From Paragyromitra xinjiangensis (lineage: Eukaryota > Ascomycota > Pezizomycetes > Pezizales > Discinaceae): a DNA stretch of 64,000 bases. The number at the start of each line of letters is the position of its first letter. Within the stretch, counting starts at the first letter, position 1. Below, in pieces: positions 23,431 through 34,988 of this stretch. The stretch is taken from positions 1,674,001 to 1,738,000 of the forward strand of contig JBCAMK010000006.1 of assembly GCA_038503065.1 (NCBI GenBank), read 5' to 3'. Below the pieces are notes generated by a model. The model worked only from the letters and a program-made list of their open reading frames with translations. It ran no database searches and was not told the origin of the DNA. The position numbers and the translations under genes are program-made.

Positions 23431-24466
23431 ATGACCGATCCCCTTTCCGTAACTGCGTCAGTAGTTGGACTAGTCGCCGCAGCCAACCAAGTCAGATCCC
23501 TCTTACAAGATTTCATAAGCGGTGTAAGGGACACGCCACGTCTAGTCCAGCATGTCATGAATGAGGTGCACTCCATCACATCTGTCTTCTACAGCCTACA
23601 AACCTTTCTATCAGGCGACAGACATGCTTTGAAGTCACGGGAGGCTCTCCTAATGGTGAATGATCTGGTTATTACTTTGACTGGATGCGTGTGTACATTT
23701 TCCGATCTCCAGACAGAGATCAAGGGTCTGAAGCCTGACAATAATCTCAATATCTTGGACCGGGCGAAATGGGCTTCTAAACAGGGCAGCATATCCCAGA
23801 TATTTGATCGTCTGCAAACCCAAAAGTCTTCATTGACCCTCATGCTGACTGTTCTCCAGTGGTAAGTTGAACTTCGTGACGCTTGCGCTATCTATCAATT
23901 GCATGGTAGCTGATGTTTCGCCCGTTAGCAAATCAGACGACCAAGTTGAGAGAGCTTTAGATAAGCTCTCCGTACTTGTCAATGAGGTGTTAGAAAGCAA
24001 TAGAGATGTCTGCGAACGATTAGAGCGAATCGAAACAAGACTCACCCAGGTATCCCGGTCCGAAGACCCAGAAACATCGTCTTCACGTTCGGTTCAAAGA
24101 TCTTGGATCCGAGCAACCACAGCAACGAATAACAAAGCTCGATTCACTTTCGAAAATGTTTTACGGGTTTCCAAGGTTTATAGAAGGGCGTTATTGGCTG
24201 GCAAATACCCAGCCCTGTCAACAGCGGAATCCATAAATACCCCAGTCGAGCCACAAAGTGTGGGCTACCAGCGATCCTCATCAGCATTGAGCCTATCAGA
24301 TATATCAGATATCTCAGCCATAAATTTACCGATCTTTCCCCGCGATATATCAAACAGCAGTTGCTATACCTTTGGTATCGTCGAGAAAGCGGCGGCGGAT
24401 AGAAGACGAAAAAAGGAGCTCGAACGCGTCGACTATTACACCTTGGTAGCAAGTATCGGATGCTAG
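23431..24466 (+). CDS. PigL_N-type fungal STAND N-terminal domain protein, paralogue 1
   Basis: Two exons, 23431-23861 and 23929-24466, 322 residues. The start MTDPLSVTASVVGLVAAANQ and the rest of exon 1 (LTGCVCTFSDLQTEIKGL, then SSLTLMLTVLQ) match the PF17111-type helical domain found at the N-terminus of fungal STAND/NLR-like proteins and of azaphilone-cluster protein L. The intron follows the conserved LQC codon and exon 2 opens with KSDDQVERALDKLSVLV. Next comes ESNRDVCERLERIETRLTQV, a predicted coiled coil. A conserved tail reads ALSLSDISDISAINLPIFPR, then DISNSSCYTFG. No nucleotide-binding or repeat domain follows, so it is a stand-alone N-terminal-type protein. It is clearly homologous to the gene at 26219. 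A membrane or cell-death role is known for some related N-terminal domains, but nothing here proves it. Confidence 0.82.
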
Positions 24467-26218
24467 CACATAAACAACATCCGTGAAACATCTTTGTTAA
24501 GGCATCTTCGGAGATCCACTGAGCAATCTCAACTGCTTTCTCGTTTCCTCTTCCAAGTGGAAAGGTGCTTACTTGCCCCAAAAACCTTCACTATCCTCGC
24601 TCCAGCTTCAGAGTGCCACCAATTTTGTTTCTCTACGTCATCTTTCACTTATGAATCACACCAAAGACATAACTGAGCCGCCAATCGAACGAAGGCAAGC
24701 GAGTCCATGGGGATGCGAGTGATATCGCCAATTCCTGTAGTTCTCGATCATCCTAGAGCGACTTCGCGACATTTTCCTGATTAGTAATTCACTTGGATCT
24801 GGCAACGCAGCTATGATTGCTCTAAGGTGGATACATCCTGCTGCGTCGAGCACGCACATAAGGTCTGAAAGAGAAGCGGGGCTTTGTCAACCATGTGGTC
24901 TCAAGGCAATTGGTGATGTTGGAGTTCTTTGTGAAATTCTAGTTTTAAAAAGTCAAAAATTCCTACTTAAAGTAATACAAGTTTACTCTAGAAGAAATAT
25001 TAGAAACTCCCGAAATAACATCTAAAAAGCACTAGGAATAGGGCGCTTCGAGAGCCCACAAAGTAACTTCAAGGAGTAAATATAAGTAGAACGTACCTAG
25101 GTTCATAGCCCCTACTCATTGACCTATCCTTCTGCTACTGAGACAAATTTATTCGCCTTAACTCTTATTGCTCAAATAAATTCATTTGCAAGAGGGTTCA
25201 CCTAAAGCTAATCCCTGGAATCCGACGAAGTCATGAAGTGCTTATTATCGTCGACTCCAAATTATATCCTTCGATTAAAGCCTTTGAAAAATTAGGAGTG
25301 ATAATTAGAGTATCCAGCTGTCCCCAGCACCGACAAGTTTTATAAGTCGAGCGTTACGGATGTTTTAATATATCCCCGGAGGCTCTGTCTGGTCTTTTTC
25401 TCGTCATTTCATGACTATTAGAAGCATTAAAGATAGCGAGAAGTTTCGAGTACCAAAACATACGAAAACGCTTTGGTATTGAAATGAATCTCAGTAGCCA
25501 CGATGCCTTCTACATGAACTTCTCAGAATTGGCAAAACGACCATGCCACAAAAAGAGGACTGATCGGGCATAAAGATGGAACGGCAGGGCTATCCGTCTA
25601 ATGAAATGACCAAAGAAGTTACCTATAATCAATGCCCGGTGCTAGAGTTAGTATTATGAGGATAGCATAGTATGTATAGCGATTTCGTACAGCGGATAAT
25701 TCCGCTACCTTGAGTCCCAACCGCCTCCTCTAGGAGCCCTATCCTTGGATTAATACGGTATAAATCTCGATGCCGGTCCCAATTGCAACATACGTGAATA
25801 AACTAATCCAATCAATTAATATGTGTGACAATTCGCTTACAGAAGAAGCTTCATAGAAATCAAACCTAGTGGCCGACTAAGCGATCCCAAACCCAGCCCC
25901 AATGTCGTGTTACATTCAGTACTAAGCCTTATACCACAGCTAGTTCCCAAGACATGGCTTTTATTTAGATAGAACCATTCCCCAACTCCAAAGATCGGCT
26001 TATCACTATGATTTGAAAATCAATCTCCCTTTCATAGTCAGTTCGTTGTGAGATTATTGTGCTTTTGTTCTTAATTCCTGCTGCTGGGAAGAACAAGGTA
26101 CCAATTTCCTACCAGGGATACTATTGTAAATTCGTATATTCACGATAAAGAGCTATCCTCGACTACGCCATCGGCGCGATCCCTTCCAGTAACCAACAAC
26201 TCTGCTTCAAATAGCTTC
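24467..26218. other. Gene-poor spacer between the PigL_N paralogues
   Basis: About 1.75 kb, AT-rich, with no open frame over 75 codons and no recognised repeat. The two flanking paralogues may have arisen by tandem duplication, but the spacer shows no obvious duplicated flank. Confidence 0.35.
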
Positions 26219-27359
26219 ATGGATTCTCTTTCTGTCACGGCATCAGTAGTCGGGCTAGTTCTCGCAGCCGGCCAAGCCAAGACCCTCCTTCAAGAACTCA
26301 TAAGCGGCCTGCAGGATGCACCGAGCCTCATTCAACATGTTATAGACGAGATACATTCTATCACATTCGTCATCTGCAGTCTCCAAACATTTCTATCGGA
26401 CGAAGAACGAACCTCACGATCGGGAGAGGCTATGATCACTATAAATCACTTGATCATAACTCTAACTGGATGTGTGCATACCTTTTCTGACCTTCAGACA
26501 GAAATTAATGGCTTAAGAACCGGAAATGATATGCGTATCATGGACCTGTTGAAATGGACCCGCAAGGAGGGCGACATATCCCGGATCTTTGGCCGTTTGC
26601 AGGGTCACAAATCTTCGTTAACCTTAATGTTGAATATACTACAGTGGTAAGTCAAGATTTATAACACAAAGTAAAAGCTTATAAAATACGTTTGGGACAA
26701 GGTAGCTAATGCCTCTATCTACCAGTAAATCGGATGCTCAAGCTAGGAAATCCCTAGACGACCTTTGCATGCAGGTCACTCAATTACTAGAAAGCAACCG
26801 AGATCTGTCCAAACGCATTAAACGAATGGAATCCAGACTAGCCCGATCATACCTGACCGGCAACCGGGGCTCGGATTTATCGTCTTTGTATTCGTTTCAG
26901 AGCTATTCAAGCAAAAATAGCATAATGAATGACAGGATCGGATTTGCTTTCGAGAGGATTTTACAAGTTTCCAGGGTTTATACGCGGGCGTTGCTCAGAT
27001 ACCCAAATAATTCAACAGAATCCTTAACCAGTTCGACCGTGTCTCGGAAAATAGGATGGTCTTTCTTTTCCGGATTAACCCTTAGCGACATATCCCACAT
27101 CTCGGTTCTGAGTTTACCGATCTACCACCTCGAGATATCCAATAGTGAATGCTATTCTTTTGGAACTGCCACCGGCCAGAACCACAGAGTGTTAGATGCC
27201 AACCCTGAGCCAAAATTTGACTCAAGGTTACGTGAACCCGATGTGTCATTCGTCGGAATATCGGAAGATGGGCGGACAATGCGCCCACAGTTACGGAGGA
27301 GAAAAGGATTTGGAGGACGAGGACGAGGAGCAGTATTGCTGAGTGGAAGAAAGGCTTAA
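26219..27359 (+). CDS. PigL_N-type fungal STAND N-terminal domain protein, paralogue 2
   Basis: Two exons, 26219-26646 and 26726-27359, 353 residues. The start MDSLSVTASVVGLVLAAGQA, the block LTGCVHTFSDLQTEINGL and the end KSSLTLMLNILQ correspond one-to-one with paralogue 1, and the intron sits at the same codon (LQ|C). Exon 2 reads KSDAQARKSLDDLCMQV, then LLESNRDLSKRIKRMESRLA (coiled coil), and carries the same tail LTLSDISHISVLSLPIYHLE, then ISNSECYSFGTATG. The last 50 residues are Arg/Gly-rich and unlike paralogue 1. A different frame stays open from about 27230 to 27570 through this region, so the 3' end may be mis-modelled or frameshifted. Function unknown. Confidence 0.8.
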
Positions 27360-30300
27360 GCCAGGCTATTCAGATCCTTCGTGATGAGCGGCAGCCATAT
27401 CTCAGGCGAGGGAGATATTTCTCGCGTATTAATGTTTTGCGTCGGAGAATGAAGAGTCTTGGTGATACCAAAAGGAGTGGTCGTATTTGTGCATTCCCTG
27501 TGCTAGTGACTCAATACACGGTCCAAGTATTCGCTCTATCATACTTAGCAGACAGGACTTCGTTAGGCCGATCCTAGCATCAATTCCTCGGCCCAAAACC
27601 TAAAAACCAAGTAGCTTTGTAAATAGTTTATTCTAAGTAATCTAGCCTGGTATTGATAGCAACTCCTCTGGTAATGGAGTTTCGGGGTCTTGGCCTCGCA
27701 TTAGCTTGATAAACACATCAAAAAGATGATTTTCAGACCATTGTATCCAGTTTTGGTGTAGACCCCTCCCTGACGCCCGCTCCTCCAGTTGCCATATATA
27801 GCCTACAAGTATTTCGCTCCAGTAATGTTCCGTGTGTTATCTTGAACAACCACTTTTATAATATAAGAAATAAGCGGTCTCTGGCTTCCTGCTATCTAGA
27901 TATATCGAGCGTTCCTGGATTCAATCCCTTTAGTAGATATCAAAGATCGTTCCGCACGAAACTTAGCTCCACTTATTACCCCAGGTAGAAGATGCAATGA
28001 AGCAAGAAGGTCCTTCATAAGTTCGCCATCTCTGGCCCTGATTACTGCTATTAATGTAGCAGGAGCAATGATGAGTAGCAGACCCACAAAAAACTTAATT
28101 GCGGCTATTGACCTAAGAGATAAGGGGGAGAACTGAAAAAGCTTTCGTAGGTCCACAATTGTCTCCAGAAAACCGACCGGAAGAGGAAAAGAGACAACCA
28201 GCAAGAGAACTCGCACCAAACTTTGCCGCAGCCGCGCGGCTCCTGAAGAGCAAATAAAACCCCTCCCTGAATAAGTTACTCAAAGCGAGGTGAATGATGG
28301 TGAGTGGGTAGGTTAGAGGGTGAGTGAGAGGGGCGGTGGATCACCTGAGAAATATGCGAGAGCGTAAGTAGGGAAGAACCACCACCCAAGCTTTTCCGAG
28401 ACAGCGGGATCTTTGCATGAGCCAACTCAGCCTCTCCATATCACACACTTTCGTGCAGCGAATAGAACAAGTTCAACAAATAAAAACATTCCCATTATTT
28501 AATTCACAGGGCATCACTCGACCCAAGTCAGAAAAGGCAATCCGAAGTGCAACCCCAAATAGCCCAAATATTACGAGTTTTCAAGGCAGAAGGTATAGAT
28601 CCCCTACCCCATTGATACCTCTGCCCAAAAACCGGCCCATAGGACGCAAAAGCTCCAACAGCACAGCAAAATGAACTCATTGCTTCCAGAATAGATATGC
28701 GGTCTGGATCGTCAAAACCAACCCAGGGCTCGAGAAAAGCAACGATTTGGAACCCGCAGCTCAGACACTCGCCACTTCCCTGTTTACTCGTAGGCCTCAC
28801 AAACAGTCAAAGCCTCTCCACTACCAGACTGACAGCAGGGCTGTACCGCTCCAAGGCCAAAGTTTGAAACCGGCAAAGATCAAGCGGCCCGAGCACCTCC
28901 GTCACCATTGATATCACGGGGACCTTGCCAATAACACAATTCCAGGGTTCGGTCCATCCCAATCTGTCTCGGGCTGAATTACATGTAGTATCGGGTGTTT
29001 TCTAAGCTCACGACTTCCACGGGTAAGGATTCCGAGTTTCAGGATGGTCTGATTCCCTATCACATCGGATGCGGGGTGCATTCACCCATGTCTCACTCGC
29101 TTCATGGAATGCGGCCAGAGCTCACGATGATAAGACTCGCTTTATGAAAAAAAAAGTTGAGTTAAATGCTTTAATTGAAATTTCGAAAACCCCACCGATA
29201 ATCTATTCGCCCCGGATATCCCTATGTTTCGAGCCTCCCTGCCTTACCTTGCCTTACCTGCCTTACCTTGCCTTACCTGCCTTACCTATTCATCTCCCGA
29301 ACCACCCATATGCAAACCAACCCACTCCTCAAACATCAAAGCATTATACGCTTCCCTATAGCCTATGCCCCCCTTCGAAGATTAATGGGAAGTAAAGTTT
29401 AAATAAATACAACAGATATCATTACATGCGCTTCTTACACGAAAAAAAGGAATAAAAATACCCAGAAAGCCACAACCATTGAATTAATACAAAGAAATGC
29501 GACACAAAAGAAACTTTTTCTAATTTTTTTTCCGAATGTTGTGATGGTGGTCAATCCGGGAATGGTGAAGAGGTATGATATGGTTGATGTACAAAGGAAA
29601 TCCGTAAGTTTGGGGTTTTGGGGTGCTCGAGTTGTTGTACACAAAATCAAATCCAGAAAATGAGATATAGAAGACAAACGAAAGGTAAGGTAAAGGTATC
29701 CGTCAGTGATAACTTAGCCAGGGCGGTTGGATAGTAGTATCTCACCGATGCGCTCACACGTTAAGATGTCAAAACGAGTGGCACGATAGGAATAATGTGG
29801 AAGAGATTTAGAGATATGAAACAGTAAGAAAAGCAAATGAGGCCTATGGTAAAACTGCTAAACAAGCGGCCCCAAGCCCAGGATCGAACAGACATTAGTT
29901 ATAGCGAGAACACAATTTGCCTCACCCAACCAGCCTGGCTCAACCCAATTGCCAAACAACCATAGACTTCCACAACCTTTTTCCCGTCGTAGAAAAACAC
30001 AACTCATTCAACGCGCCCACCAGAGATATTGAATAGGGACAAGGAATAGAAAGACAAACATGAACCAAAACAATCCCTGAAGAAACCCTGGAGTTGATGA
30101 CCACACCGAATGGAAAAAGGGGAAAGTATAAAAACCCAGGGAAAAAAAATACAACACCTAAGGAAATGATACAAAGGAAACACACATACACAGAGGAATA
30201 GAAACCCCGATGGAAGCTATCCAGCCCCACACCTGTCGAGTCCTCTCATCCAGCTGTAACATATCCAGATTGCAAGTTGCTATGACTCGATATGATCCAT

Positions 30301-30550
30301 TGCAATTGCCATCCTTCAACCATGAAATCAAAAAGGGACTTCTTTTTCGCGTATCATTCGTTATTACTCCACCACCATCCCCATGCGACGTATGTAAGTT
30401 TCGAAATCGACCTCTGGAAAGGGTATAAAGGCCAATTCTGAACAAAAAAAAGGGAAGGTCGGTCGTCGCCAGCCGATTAAAAGTATGTAAAAGAGTGAAT
30501 TGAATTTATAATGCATGGTAGGAGTGGGTCGGTAAGAAGATTTGAGTTTA
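27360..30550. other. Long gene-poor region
   Basis: About 3.2 kb without a supported gene. A minus-strand open frame at 27896-28219 (107 codons) is hydrophobic in its centre but matches nothing recognised. The part next to 30550 probably includes the cyclin B 3' untranslated region. Confidence 0.35.
29241..29287. repeat. Short tandem repeat, GCCTTACCT units
   Basis: Five units of GCCTTACCT with an extra T in alternate units, giving a 19-bp higher-order period. Simple-sequence repeat. Confidence 0.85.
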
Positions 30551-32264
30551 TCACCGAGACTCATCTTCGATGGACTCCTCGATAGGCTCAGCGGTGATTT
30601 CGACGCCATGCACCTTAGCGTTCCTCTTTGCCCACTGACGAGCATGGATAGAAGCTGAACAAGAGTTAGTGTTGGTCAAAAGTTTGTTGGTAGGGCAGGA
30701 CCATACCTTTCATAAACTTTTTGCTAGCGTACTTCTTGAAGAAGGCTTCGTGCTTGACAGGGCGGGCAAGGTAGTCAATCATGAGATGGAAAACAGGCAT
30801 TATCTGTTCTTCGGTATAGTCCGAGTAGTGGACTAAGTCGGCATCCTAAGGAACAATACATAGGTAAGTATATATCTTAGAAACAAGGCTGGAAGCGGCT
30901 TACCCAAGGCCCACGCTCGAGCATCATTCTTGACAAATACATGGCGGCAGCAGCGACATGACTTGGCAGGAATTCCATAAACCTGTGGTCCAACAAACTA
31001 ATCTCCATGAGATATTTGGCAACGGTACGTGTCTGGAAGTCGTACTGATCGGCCTTCGAGATACGCCTGAGGAAGTTCATAGGATTTGGGTATGAAAGAT
31101 TGTAGTTGAGGGTAGAAAGAACAACACGTTCCGCTTGAAGGATCTCTTCTTCGGTGAAGCCGTCATCGGCAACATGGCGGAAATACTGAACGTGGGGGGA
31201 GAAAACCTCTTCATACTTGGCAGCAATGAACATCGCTGCAACACCAACTAATTGGAGCTTCTCCAGCAAAATGACTTTTCTACTCAAGAAACGATCGACA
31301 ATATTGACAGCAAGGAACAATGTCTCGGGAAGGAGACGAAAGCGAGTATGGACCTCAATGAGCCAGTCAATAAGAATACCACGCATCTTCCACTGAAGGT
31401 CTTTCTGATTATCCATGTAGGTAGGATTTGGCTGGGTAGTCGACTCCAATTCACGAAGGTAATCAAAAATCTCGTTGACATATTCAGAGACCATCAACGG
31501 ATCATCTGCATCTTCATCGTCGAGGTCGTTATGTGGAAGACGAGGAGCTGGTTCCTGAGTGCGAACCTTCTTGGAAGCGCGACTTGCTTCAGCCTCAGCC
31601 TCTTTGGGGGCTACGTTGATTTCGACAGCAGCAATTGTAGTCTTGATGGTTGTGGTAGTCGTAGTCGTAGTAGTAGAATTATCGTCCTCAACGACATCCT
31701 TTCTAATTTTGGTGGTGGCAGTAGTAGTTGTCGCAGGCCTCTTCCTAGTCTTGGGTGCCATAACACCAGATCCATTCTTCTTTAATTCTTCTGAGCTTCC
31801 GACATTCTTGATAGGCGCGGCCTTAGTACGCGTCTGCTTGGTGACACCATTGGCAGCAGCAGCTTTATTTGACAAAGCAATTTTGCTAGCTGTGGCCTTC
31901 TTCCCTCCAGCCTTCTTGCTCTCATCCGCTCCTCCAGCATCAGCTTTGACGACATTGCTGACATCGCCCAACGCAGCACGTTTTCGGTGATTCGGGACGG
32001 CGTTTGTAGTAGCAGACAACTTTGAAGAGGCACCAGTAGAAAGCGCAGCGGCTTTAGCCCTTGTCAAACGAGTTGTGGTGGCTGCCTTATTTTCATCGTT
32101 GGCGTCGATGTTGCTCGCTGAGCGTTGACGTGGGGCTCGACGCTGATAAACCGAACAATGTTAGTGACGCGAAAAAAAAAAGCTGATGAAAAATCTTGAA
32201 AGTAGGAGAAATTCGCGTTTTTCACGTAAATAGATGGAATAAAATTAGTACTTACTGCTTGCAT
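30551..32264 (-). CDS. G2/mitotic B-type cyclin
   Basis: Regulatory subunit of the mitotic CDK. Four exons on the minus strand: 32264-32256, 32142-30904, 30845-30707 and 30654-30551, 496 residues. Exon 1 is only 9 nt (Met-Gln-Ala). The N-terminal half is Ala/Lys-rich and carries RAALGDVSN, a full RxxLxxxxN destruction box for APC/C-dependent degradation. The cyclin box contains MRGILIDWLIEVHTRFRLLP and ETLFLAVNIVDRFLSRKVI, then AAKYEEVFSPHVQYF. The C-terminal cyclin fold continues with DADLVHYSDYTEEQIMPVF and KKYASKKFMK. It resembles Aspergillus NimE and yeast Clb1-4. The tiny first exon is supported by an in-phase GTAAGT donor, a TATCAG acceptor and the lack of another suitable start; transcript data would settle it. 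Confidence 0.93.
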
Positions 32265-34988
32265 GTTAGAAACTTGTTGTGATGTAAAATGAAAAAAAAC
32301 CCGATATAGATCGGGTAGAAATGTGGCGATTAAAGGGGCACCGGCAAAAAAAAGTTTAGACTCGCCGCTGTTTATCGATAGTCCCGGAATGTTCGGTAAC
32401 AATTGTGGACCTAATATCAAATACGTCAGAAAGCATACATCAGATGCGTGATGAACGACACGAACCTGAGATGGACCGGAAAAACGTGCAGACTACCGAT
32501 TGGACGGTAGGCCTGCTTGCAAGGGAGGTGTTAACCGATTATCGAATCCCGGTGTTGAGTACGTGTTTTAGCAAACCTCGAATGATAACGCTGATTGAAG
32601 ACTCGGCAAGAGGAACGTCGAGAGCGAGAACACGAGAAACGTGCTGAACAAAGTGAACGAGACGTGACTAAACGTGTGGAGACAATCACGAAAAGAGAGG
32701 CAAGAAGAATGGATGAGAGAGGGAAGGAGGTGGTTGTGGAAGAGAAGAAGGGAAGGAGGAGGAGGATGGGTAGAAGAAGGGTGTGTATGTGTTGTGTTTG
32801 TGTGTTGTTGTGAGAACGGAGAAGAGGAGATGGGCGGTGGTGGAAGAGGTTTAGTACCTAAGGCATGTTGGTTTTGGTTTTTGCGTGCCAACTCGCCAAG
32901 GGATGTGTTTTGTTGAAACAGCTGGGAACCCCCGACCGCCCGCAACGCGCTCGCCCCGCCGGCTTGTAGAATTGGTACACTAGCGCAAATTGTGCTCTAT
33001 TAATTCTACAATCCGTGAATATAAAATACACAAAAAACATCTCTCTTCCCACAGTAATTATTCCCATACCAGATTTACGTGACGTCTAAATTCACGTTCC
33101 TGTCACGTACACCTGACTCCGCAATTTCTGTAAACAGCGTAGGCGCGTGTGATCGTTTCCACAGCAACACACGACCTTCAGTCCATGACTTCGCTTTCTT
33201 CTCGGCGGATGGCAGCCTTGGTGCCGACTCAGCCGCCGCTCTCAGCCACCAGTGAGGTTGCTGGGGCAAATAAAAACAAAAAAACACCCGGCAGAAGACG
33301 TCACTCGCTCCAATCAGCAAAGCGCTATCGTGAAAGTTTCGCCATCGCAGGTTATAGCCATCTCGCCCATTCCCGATTCGGCCCTACAAATAAAGCAAAC
33401 CGGCCTTGACACACCCCCCAACCTAGGCACGGTGTGGGCAAAGCCACTGTCGGTGAACAGGCAAAAAGGTGATCGCATCCAAGGTTAAGAAGATCAAACT
33501 AACCTGACACAGAATGCAAGTGATAATTATGATTTCCCCTCACTTTTACCCTATCCACCTACAGTTCCAAGTCTCCTGTCCCCTAGATGCTACTGGCAGG
33601 CTCTTATCCTTCTCTGATTTCTTCTCGGAACGTTCAGCCGTAGCATACTCCACAGCCCTTGGAATTGGATCCGTATAGCACCTGCTCCACGGAGCGGACG
33701 AATATTAGGATGGCTTTCTAGATGCCTGCTTATCATTGGTGCTATATATAGGGCAAACAAACAATCTTGATCGGATAACAAGATCGATACACGGCTCTTT
33801 TCTTCACGGCTTAGGCTTTTCGATAACCCTCGCCGCATCGAGAAGGGTTTAAGAATCAGACGGAAACCAATACATAATCGGGGAGTAAATACCGAAATCT
33901 TACCATTATGACCGAAGCTTTATTCCTCATTCCGTGGAAGCTGAAGGATGAGTGAATATCCCCTGCCTGACACACGGGGGCAACACATGGCCCTTTTGGG
34001 GACCTGATTGCCTCGAAATCCTATCCAGTACCTTACAGAAAATTTGTACCGTTGGATCTGGTATTAAACGCGTCCAGGGAATTTTCGCGTTCCTCCAATT
34101 ATTCATTGGGATTGCTTCTTAGATGACGCCATCCTGATGCTCAAGAGACCACAAGCTTCAAGGAAGCGCATTGCTTAACGCTCTTTGGTTGTTCCAACTA
34201 CAAACAGATCAACTATTCTGCTGGATACAATTAATTTGAACGCCATCCAGTTTGGTCATCGTCAAACGTCAGCTTACCTGGGGCGAGGTTCTTGATTAGT
34301 ATTACCGCGTAAATATTTAGGACAGAGCGCATCCGTAAATCGTTCAATGAGGGGGCGGGGTAGAGCCGAGGATCATCTCTTATCACGGTAGATTCTGGGG
34401 AACTCGTTGATTGTGGTCAAAACGCGATATCACGCGTTCCGGTAGTACACATTGATCCAAACAAACAAACAAACCAATTTAGCGAATAATCGGAAGAAAT
34501 AGTAGCCGGGTCATCTTTGGCAATTTAACCCTTGTGCAACTTGATCTTTTTCTCGCATTGCATAGTGTGAAAGGCGTTTACCGACGTTAGGGGACGGCTA
34601 GGCCCGGAGAGACGTTCATATAAGTCTTGGCGCCAAGAAATTATATGCACAGTGTCGCAGAATATGAAAATTCGTGATGCGATAACCAAAATCTTGATAG
34701 CTTCTAAAGGCATTCCCACGTTTTGTCTTCCTCATCCGCAGTGACGACGTTATATTCTAAAGAAATCACATATCGAAATCTCCTCGTTCTCATGATATAA
34801 GAAAAAGTACTGCCACAATAGGATACGATCATATATCCCCGTATCTAGAATTTCGAAGTAAAAAATCCCTGTCCCACGTTTAGTGCCTACCTAGCAGCCC
34901 CAGCTTTGAGGAACTCACACCTGCTATCCATAGATATCACACGCTCAATCGTAACTTCCTGTCAACGACCAGCCAATCTTTCAGAGGC
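32265..34988. other. Divergent intergenic region, cyclin B and FUSC-like gene
   Basis: About 2.7 kb. The first part is the cyclin B leader and promoter. 32620-32830 is strongly purine-rich on the plus strand (GAGA/GGAGGA runs). Short inverted ACGTGAC motifs lie at 33070-33110. A CAAACAAACAAAC run is near 34458. No gene supported. Confidence 0.4.

Noticed and set aside
27896..28219. Minus-strand 107-codon frame with a hydrophobic centre as a gene
   Set aside because: No recognised motif, no splice partners, and it lies in a gene-poor AT-rich region where such frames arise by chance.
29940..30645. Hydrophobic minus-strand frames
   Set aside because: T-rich antisense of an A-rich region probably including the cyclin B 3' untranslated region; no conserved motif.
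32568..32945. Minus-strand Ser/Leu/His-rich frame of 125 codons
   Set aside because: It results from the purine-rich low-complexity stretch upstream of cyclin B.
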